Source of the DNA: Agrypnia vestita
Lineage: Eukaryota; Arthropoda; Insecta; Trichoptera; Phryganeidae
NCBI GenBank assembly: GCA_016648135.1
Contig: JADDOH010004276.1
Location: forward strand, 62,001-126,000
DNA: 64,000 bases
Direction: 5' to 3'
Position 1 is the stretch's first letter; the number at the start of each line of letters is the position of its first letter. The notes below the pieces were generated by a model, which was not told where the DNA came from, made no database searches, and saw only the letters and a list, made by a program, of their open reading frames with translations. The position numbers were made by a program, and so were the translations under genes. Below, piece by piece: positions 56,885 to 64,000 of this stretch.

Positions 56885-57455
56885 CGCCGTGGATGTTTTC
56901 AAGTTGACACATTTCAAACAAAATTTATGTTCAAATAAAACGTCAAAAATACAATTGCCTTCAGGAACAAAAAATGACTTGAGAAAATTAAAATTTCGAT
57001 GTATCTCATACCGTAAAGTAACGCGAATGTTATATAATGCATATTACATATATATAATATCTTTACACATCAAATAATATCTAAATATATTTTTTAATTA
57101 TCTGTACTCGTTTCTTAAGAGGCTGGAAAAAACGCAATACTGGAAGTCAGATCTAGCGCAATCAAAATATAGATTCACAATATAAAAGATCTGTCACAAT
57201 GTATGCTTTCAATTTTGGACATTTCAAACAAAACGTATGTTCTAATTAATCCAAAAAAAAATAATTAACCTAAAATCTAAATTTCCATGTACGTAAAGTG
57301 ACTCGAATATTAAATAATGTTTATGTAATATTTTTACATAATTAACAATTTCAAATGTAGTTTAAATAATCTGTACTCCTCCTTTCTTAATAAAAAAACA
57401 ATCGGTTTGGTATTTTACAGCAGATCTAGCGCAATCATAATATAGATTATAGCCA
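56885..57455 (+). repeat. tandem duplication, ~290-bp unit
   Basis: The first unit (56885-57175) and second (57185-57455) share ACATTTCAAACAAAA near their starts, TAAAGT(A/G)AC(G/T)CGAAT in the middle, CTGTACTC later, and CAGATCTAGCGCAATCA near the ends. Similarity is patchy (old duplication). A third, weaker copy may follow near 57690-57780. Confidence 0.75.
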
Positions 57456-58960
57456 CTTGATCCGTTCAGGGATCAAATACACATTTTTAATGAGAAGTAC
57501 AGAGAAAAATTCCGCGTCGTCAATAAATATGCACACGAAGTAAACAACATTATAATAATTAAAGTTTTGAAAATAATATATAATTCCTAATTAAATTATA
57601 TTGTAAAAATAAAATATTTAAAACCAAAAATGAAACAAAATTTAATTCCAGAAAGTTTCGAATCATTTTTTAATTTTTTACACGACACACAACAACGCTT
57701 TGGATGTTTTCAGCCAATGCTCTGGTTACCGAAGAAATGCAAAAAATACAATTCTGGCAATCAACCGGCTCCAAACTAACAGATGCCAAATAATCCTTCA
57801 TAAGTATAAATACGTAAACCCATCGCTAAAGTTCTTCAAAGTAGGTACATCATTCTAAGCTGAGGTTAAACGTACAGGTATGACATTCAAAGAGATTTAG
57901 GTATAGTATTTTCCGAATTATGGACACGCAGAGCCATCGCTGGCCTAGATTTTTTTTATTCCTTTGAAATGTTCAGAATTAATTGAACGGCGAATATACT
58001 TAATTACATATTTGTACTTCATTTACTTCCAAGACTCTGTCTTTTGATAATATTTTCCGGATAATGATTAACGAAATACGTAACAAGGACTGTGATTTCG
58101 TTTTCACATTCTCAGTTGTAACTCGTCTAATCGTACTCATGCAAAAAAGTATTCTCGAAAAAAATGTGTTTTTTTAAAGTTAATTTTTTTGTGTTATTGA
58201 GCTTCTTTCATATTTTTTGAAGCTGAATAAGAAAAATGGTAAGTGATATGTAACGTTATGAAATGTCTCAATATTTTTTGTTTATGGGAAACAAAAAAGA
58301 GTTAAAGTGAGATAATCAAAGAAACGGATTAACAGATGTGCAGAACAACCCTTAATATATTAATAAATTTGTAGGAGTAAAATAAATTGCTTTCTTTTAT
58401 TTGCTTGATATTATTTTTATGTATTTAAATATATTATTTTATAAAAATGTAAGGTAGAATTTCTTCTGGGATAGGGTATTCCACATTGCCCCTGCAGATG
58501 AAAGAAGCATTAATATGAAAAATATATATTACAGTGTTTCAGCACTAATGTACACCGACGACATTATTTCAAAGTATCTGTCTTAATGATCTTAAGTGCA
58601 ACATTATTTTCAGGAACAAATCGGCCCTTTTAAGGTAATGCAAATAAATTTTTCGAAGCCTTTCGTATGAATTTACTCAAAAAATTGCGGCATTTTAAAA
58701 TCGTGTACGAAATATCTGCATTAAGGCACAAATTAATGAAAAGTTTTTATGGATATTGTAATAAAAATATCAATAATGCGTCGTTCATTTCAGATTAGAA
58801 ATATCATATTTATTTACAATGAATACAGTTTGCATAAATTATATTGCTTATCTTTTTTGTGGGAACTAAGAATTTGTATAAAAAATCTTTTATTATTTCA
58901 TCAAAACATTCAGTTCGATAAAATATAATTTGCATGTTAAACTCTGTACCTACAGCTCTG
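57456..58960. other. no recognised gene
   Basis: AT-rich sequence; nothing recognised beyond the possible third duplicate noted above. Confidence 0.5.
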
Positions 58961-58964
58961 CTAA

Positions 58965-59165
58965 TATCTAAATATAATAATTTCGTTATCGGTCCGTCTG
59001 TCTGTCTGTCCGTCCGTAACTTCGTGTAACGTGCGTAATTCGTTCGAATTCACGATTAAAAAAGCGTTAAACTGCCGGACGTAGGGCTTGAACCCCGGGT
59101 CAGCGAACCCGAACCGGCCGCTCTACGCATGTTGCTACCGCGACCTCTCCGTAGACCGCCAAAAA
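58965..59165 (-). mobile_element. SINE-like element: tRNA-like head, GACAGAC tail
   Basis: On the minus strand an A-box-like TAGCAACATGCGTAGAGCGG and B-box-like GGGGTTCAAGCCC (about 59073-59145) lead to a body with GCACGTTACACGAAGTTACG, a GACAGAC tract and GATAACGAAATTATTATATT. The tail matches 14140-14215 and the short repeats near 1.5 and 2.4 kb. The tRNA-like T arm pairs weakly. Confidence 0.62.
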
Positions 59166-60080
59166 GATATTATAAATATATATGTACTAGGGCTTAGGAA
59201 AGACGCGAATCAATGTTTCGTCATTTTTGATGGGTTATAGCCAGTAATATCCTATTTCAGGAAAGCAATTCGAAATACTATACTAAGCGAAGATTTCGTA
59301 CTTAAGGCTACCAATAAACATGAATTTCCCCGATCATCCCCGCCAAATAACACGATGGTCAGAAAACTATACAAACCGCCTACTTAGAACTCTCCTTATT
59401 TGGAGTTAATAACGTAGAGAGCCTTCAAAATAAACTCTTCTTGAAATTTAAAAGGTTATAGCAATATTGTGGTTTTATGATTCTTTTTGATACCAATACA
59501 TTTTGAGGGATGATAAGGTTCCGTATTAATAAATATATATTAATAAATAACCTTATTTTTTTATTTACATTTCAGTTTATCAATGAAAGTTATCTTTTAT
59601 ATAAATTATATATTTTAAAGTGGCATGTTATATCTTATAAATTATAATTGATATTTAACTGATAAGTTTCATTTATTCTTATAATTTCATACACCAAATG
59701 AACTTATCTTAGTGATAACTTAATGTATCTAAGAGATGTTAACTTTGATCTCCAAATATATTACTCGTATTAGCATGATGCACATTATATGTTGTAGGCA
59801 AATAATATTACATCTATTCGCATCTTTACACCTTCTGACTCATACCCCTAGGATGCTGCGCCTGGTCAGTTTCATGTCTTCTTCTCTTCTTTTTTGTCAA
59901 TCGATTTCATCTTACATCTTACATTTTATACGCAGAGAACTTTGGCATGTCACGTGATAGACTTCGTTGACGTATGTGTGTGGTGATTATATTATATATT
60001 ATATTATGTAGTATAATTATAATATGTTAATTTATAACGCATTATTTTCTTCTGTATTCCACGTCATTTCTATATTTGAG
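59166..60080. other. no recognised gene
   Basis: AT-rich sequence; a plus-strand frame at 59736-59957 is unrecognised. Confidence 0.5.
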
Positions 60081-60082
60081 AT

Positions 60083-60132
60083 GGTGTGATATTAACCCAT
60101 AATATTCTTCAATTGTAGGTTAATATCACACT
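60083..60132. repeat. hairpin, 14-15-bp stem
   Basis: GTGTGATATTAACC (60084-60097) and its complement (60118-60131) enclose a 20-base loop. Confidence 0.75.
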
Positions 60133-60169
60133 ATGACTATATATCAGTCATTAGTGACCTGTCGATAAT

Positions 60170-60350
60170 TGTTTATTTTAAAAAAATAGAGATGCGAACA
60201 CGGAATACGTGTCACATCAATATTCTTACTTTTTGAAACTAAACTAAACGCTTGTGCTATTAAAATAGGACTAACTTGCTGATTTGGAGTAAGGTTCAAA
60301 CCCGCGATCTTTGGATCACGAAGCGAAAGTCCTAACCACAAGACTTACAT
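60170..60350 (-). mobile_element. tRNA-derived SINE, copy S3 (best copy)
   Basis: On the minus strand the head TAAGTCTTGTGGTTAGGACT (A box) and ATCGCGGGTTTGAACCTTAC (B box) is followed by a body with AAGAATATTGATGTGACACG, then TCGCATCTCTATTTTTTTAA. The body is shared with S1 (27806) and S2 (34645). The head is the most intact of the three. Confidence 0.78.
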
Positions 60351-60926
60351 ATAAGCATACCTATAATTTGTAGGTATGTTAAAAAAAAATATATATATAT
60401 ATATTTTTACAGCTATTTGCTCCATGTTATTGATAACACTATTACAATTAATTACTAGGTAAATATTTAAATCTGTGGGCATAATCCTACAATTTTTCAA
60501 TAATAGTACCATATTACGATTCTTCTCACTGATCTAAGTTCCAACGCATTCAGTTTTCTTTGTTTGTCATTTTAAATAAGTCGATTTGTACTAAGATAAC
60601 TCTGTCACTCGCTGAACGAGATTTTCTTTACATATTCAAAATCCTGGTGTAAAGAATACAGTTTACTTTGTTGCCATCAACGATTCCCTTTTAGATATCT
60701 TCGTCCCTTCTCCCCACATAGGCTTAGCTCTATATATATTTACTCGCTCGCTTTAAGCTATTCACTATTCAATCAACCACTTCCTCCCTCTTTATCAGCG
60801 TCACCTGCCTTAAGATCTGGAAGAGGAAAATTATTGGGTTATTTTCTCTGTGGCCTATGCAAACGTAGGCTTACCTGAGAACTGCAAGCTTGGCTTTCAC
60901 CTGCGGGGTGTGCATTTTATTTAAAA
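60351..60926. other. no recognised gene
   Basis: Includes a TA tract at 60391-60405. A TCTATATATATTTACTCGCT at 60729 resembles a TATA box but has no partner elements. Confidence 0.45.
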
Positions 60927-61420
60927 CTAGCTGTGCCCGCGCGGCTTCGCACGCGTAGATTTTTATTACAATGTTTGGATCGTCATAGAACTTTCGCAAA
61001 CCTTCTAGAACATTCTCCTTCCAGCACTTTCAAAAAATTTATCGAATGTACAGGAACCTTCTAGACACACATTCCGCCACTCAGTTTAGAACCTTATAAA
61101 ACTTTCGGCAATTTTCTAGAATCTTCTTCCAGAACTTTCTAGAGCTGGTTTTTCCGGAACCTTCTAGATTCACCGACACAGTCAGCGCACCTATTTTGAA
61201 ACATCCTGAAGCATTTGTGGGCTTCCCACACCAAAACAATGTGCTGGAAAGCACATTTTCGTCACCCACTCCCATCCACGCGCAACCACCCCCACCAAAC
61301 TCGCATATTTCTGATGTGACACCAAGGGCTATCCACCACCATAACTACCGGTGGTTGGTTGTGGAGAAAACTTGGTGGATAGGGAAGAACGGGTTTCTTT
61401 ATATATATATATAGATTATA

Positions 61421-61435
<15 letters not shown>
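60927..61435 (+). mobile_element. non-autonomous element carrying a heat-shock-element array
   Basis: It starts ACTAGCTGTGCCCGCGCGGC, TTCGCACGCGTAG, a head phrase common in insect repeats and related to those at 1.5 and 2.2 kb. It runs through a TTCTAGAA-rich array (61003-61169) and a C-rich segment, and ends GGGTTTCTTTATATATATAT in a TA microsatellite. No coding frame is recognised. The class (Helitron, SINE or RTE-derived) is open. Confidence 0.6.
61003..61169. promoter_or_regulatory. five heat-shock elements in 170 bp
   Basis: TTCtaGAAcaTTC (61003-61015), GAAccTTCtaGAc (61054-61066), TTCtaGAAtcTTC (61114-61126), GAActTTCtaGAg (61132-61144) and TTCcgGAAccTTCtaGAt (61152-61169). Three or four alternating units with 5-bp spacing is the definition of a heat-shock factor site. 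In-vivo binding is untested. Confidence 0.72.
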
Positions 61436-61468
<33 letters not shown>

Positions 61469-61512
61469 TATATATATATATATATATATATATTGATATA
61501 TTGATTATATAT
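61400..61512. repeat. TA microsatellite
   Basis: A near-continuous (TA)n run with small breaks at the 3' end of the preceding element. Tyr/Ile-rich frames across it are spurious. Confidence 0.95.
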
Positions 61513-62512
61513 CCATTCAAAAAATGTATATACTTTGTCACATAAAATAATACTTTTTTTTCTATTTGAGTTTCATATTCTTACATGCATATCGCAATTA
61601 CAATATTTAATTTATTGAATTTGATATTATCAATCTTTTAAAATATTCAATAAATATTAGCAAAGACTTTGTATTATTTTTCACATACTTTTTGGTCTAG
61701 CCGTTAAAATACTATTTTAGTTGACAGAGGTTTATGCCCCATTTCAGGAGACAATCAACATTGTTCTGTTTTCATAAGACAAGCCAAAATAGTAATAATT
61801 TATTTATCTGCATACCATGAAAAAATAGTAGAAATAGAAAATCCTCATAGGTTAAGCAATATTATGAAAAAAAATAATCAAAATGATAGTCACAAAGGCA
61901 ATACACATCTCAAAATACCTCAATAAAATAAAAAACAATTTAATCAAACATTATATGACGGTGTAAAAATAAAAACTTAACAAACATTTTAATAACTAAA
62001 TAAATTTCACAATAAAACATTAGCAGCTGCTAATATAAACACTTTAAACACATGACAGTCTCAGAATCGACTTCATTTTTTTCACAAAAGTAATAGTAAG
62101 TAAACTGTTATGGAATATATAATACTACAAACTCACTGTACTCATTGCATAGTATGTGTGGTCTAGACAGTGATGAGCAAATGTAGTAGTTGGTTCTCAT
62201 ATTATCATAGTAGAATATATCTTTTGAACGCCTTGTCGTTGGACCCCTAAAACATATTCAGAGAGAAGATCAGTGCTGTCAATTTTTAAATGTGTAATTT
62301 TGTATAGAAATATTAAAGGTATTAATAACCTTATATCTGACAAACTAAGGAAATTAAGTTTGTTCATAAATTATATGTTCTAATTAATTGATGAAATGGG
62401 TAGATTTTATTACAAGTATACAAATATTTATATATAAATTAATTTTTGTTGGATTTTCTCTACGGTCAGTACATGTACATTATAACAGAGAGAACAAACA
62501 AATAAGTTACAA
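61513..62512. other. no recognised gene
   Basis: AT-rich sequence; nothing recognised. Confidence 0.5.
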
Positions 62513-62640
62513 CCAAATTAATTAATCAATTAGAAAGACATACAGAAAAATCTAATTGATTAATTAATTTGGTTTTAAAAACTTCACAGTACATTGTTTT
62601 GATAAATTACAACTTCACAAATATTAATGTGTTCTTGAAT
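62513..62640 (+). repeat. foldback repeat, copy T5 (core lost)
   Basis: CCAAATTAATTAATCAATTA, GAAAGACATACAGAAAAATC and its mirror TAATTGATTAATTAATTTGG are joined directly, followed by the right arm to AATGTGTTCTTGAAT. The tRNA-like core of T2 is absent. Confidence 0.8.
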
Positions 62641-63312
62641 TTAAATAAGTTACACATTCGAACTATTTGAGTGTATCGTATTGATTCTCCATGTCAACTC
62701 AGTCACTGAAAGACGTCTCAAGGAGCGGTTGCGTCACGCTGGCAAGTACCGCCATTTTCGATATATGAATTATTTGTTAGTGGAATCGACTAATAAACAC
62801 ACACGTACAAAAAATATTAAAAGCCTTCTACGGTTAATTTGGGTTCTCACCAGAGCATTATATAATATCAAAGCAGGTGATTATATTTTACGGTATTTAC
62901 CATAGTGTCATGCTTAAGTATTATACATTTTATTAAAAATTTCATTTACTGTTATATTCATTCCTGTTATATTATAGAAAATAATTTATTCCTAGATTAG
63001 TGGTACAAGACAATAAACCAATGGTTTCTCTGACCCTAATCCGTAAAATGACGCCTTCCGCTTGAACTGCTGTGTGTTCCGAAATGAACGAGCATTTTAT
63101 TTTCTTTTTATCTCGCCAAATTAAAATTTCCATATTTGTCCGAACGAAACCATAGTGTTTATTTAAAAATAAAACCAAGTAATCACATTTGCCTTTCCTT
63201 CTATGAACATGCAATGTTCAAAATAGAGAACAGTCGTATAGAAGCAGTATTAAAAGTATTCGAATACAATGAGAGGATTTTGAGTTTCATTGCATTTTAA
63301 GAAACTTGACGT
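62641..63312. other. no recognised gene
   Basis: A plus-strand frame at 62681-62905 starts with a CG-containing segment but shows no recognised domain. Confidence 0.45.
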
Positions 63313-63342
63313 GTTTGAGATATTACCGCGGTAATCTCAAAC
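63313..63342. repeat. 30-bp near-palindrome
   Basis: GTTTGAGA...TTACCGCGGTAA...TCTCAAAC, centred on CCGCGG, with a 2-base bulge. Confidence 0.8.
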
Positions 63343-63745
63343 TCGGAAAGTTAAAATACTGTTAAAAAGATTCATTTGGACAACTTCACACATTTTATGA
63401 AAGTAATTACATAAATTTGTTGTTATTTGTTAATAATAATGTTTCAACATGCAAATTGTATAATTTATATTAAATGATGAAATACGAGATGCAGTTTTGC
63501 GCAGTCAACGCTACTACATACTTTATAAAAAAGCATATAAATCAGGGCTCTTATTTTTTTTTCTAAACTGAAACATTTTCATATATACATTTACGCAGAA
63601 AATTGTATAAAATCTGTCTCTTACACAAAGAGCCATAGAACAAGTAATTTTAGATATCTCACTTATAGATGGAAAGACTAACAAAAAAAAGATTGCTAAG
63701 GTTGCCCAGATGTTCTCCATTCAGTTGATTGTGTGATGTGAATGA
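63343..63745. other. no recognised gene
   Basis: AT-rich sequence; nothing recognised. Confidence 0.5.
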
Positions 63746-63749
63746 TGTT

Positions 63750-63960
63750 GAAGTAGTCTGAGGAAGCAATAAGGCGCAGAAACTGGAGATGGACGTTACT
63801 GGGCGCTAGAAATAGAGGTCGACCGCGAATGCGTTAGGCTGATTGATGACTTGAAGAAAACTACTGATTCTGCCTGGATAAGAAATGAATAAGATAAGAC
63901 TCGGTAGCAGAGTTTTAGGTCGGCTTGTACCAACAGGTAAAGGCCTCCTTAAAACTAAAA
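63750..63960 (+). pseudogene. LINE C-terminal relic
   Basis: RRRNWRWTLLGARNRGRPRM, R-stop-ADDLKKTTDSAWIRNE with several stops resembles the ends of insect LINEs (RNDNRWTxRxxEWxPR..GRPxxRWxDDLxKxAGxxWM). The family may be that of complement(51985..52245). It is strongly decayed and has no catalytic domain. Confidence 0.62.
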
Positions 63961-64000
63961 AGGTAGGTGCAAAATGGCTGATGACGAAAAAAAATTACAT

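Noticed and set aside
61351..61545. Tyr/Ile-rich frame
   Set aside because: Translation of the TA microsatellite.
1..64000. CRISPR arrays, bacterial operons, riboswitches, prophage
   Set aside because: No regular spaced repeats and no prokaryotic gene structure; the sequence is animal chromosomal DNA.

Overview
The window reads as gene-poor, AT-rich insect chromosomal DNA. The evidence is an exon of an insect-type immunoglobulin cell-adhesion gene, mariner transposons of at least two lineages, several non-LTR retrotransposon (LINE) families, tRNA-derived SINEs, and TATA plus TCAGT-type initiator sequence. There is no bacterial-style gene packing and no long host reading frame. I cannot fix the insect order. 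The simplest model is that most of the window is intron or intergenic DNA of a long gene on the minus strand. The only host coding exon I can defend is complement(15006..15103), 98 bp, which encodes the start of a first Ig domain like those of Dpr-interacting proteins (DIPs) and lachesin-like proteins.

Layout. 0-5 kb: a mariner 3' end with its terminal repeat, a 316-bp foldback with hammerhead-like motifs in both arms, two inverted copies of a short repeat, a decayed copy of a multi-copy insect gene family, and a 1.1-kb inverted duplication able to form a ~540-bp hairpin. 8-12.5 kb: an antisense mariner relic, a hammerhead-like motif, and a sense mariner broken by a LINE and by an unidentified C-rich insert. 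14-17 kb: the Ig exon and a hairpin. 21-29 kb: fragments of several LINEs, two copies of a foldback/SINE hybrid with a tRNA-like core, a SINE, and a minus-strand promoter with an eight-unit heat-shock element, TATA box and initiator at 27.2-27.3 kb. 29-37 kb is nearly featureless. 37-43 kb: LINE fragments, including one reverse transcriptase with an open frame of nearly 400 codons (5'-truncated, poly(A)-tailed), and a tRNA-Arg-like sequence in a direct duplication. 43-57 kb: a 31-bp minisatellite, a CpG-rich island with a cAMP-response element, LINE tails, a 47-bp tandem repeat and a ~300-bp tandem duplication. 57-64 kb: SINEs, a ~0.5-kb element carrying five heat-shock elements, a TA microsatellite and a final LINE tail.

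How the parts relate. Mariner copies supply decayed DD34D-type transposases. LINE 3' ends, each broken in its own way, account for most coding-like sequence. tRNA-derived modules supply pol III boxes. The most interesting signals are regulatory or structural rather than protein-coding: heat-shock elements at two loci (one a full core promoter, one inside a repeat), hammerhead-like cores at three loci plus a decayed relative, and the long hairpin.
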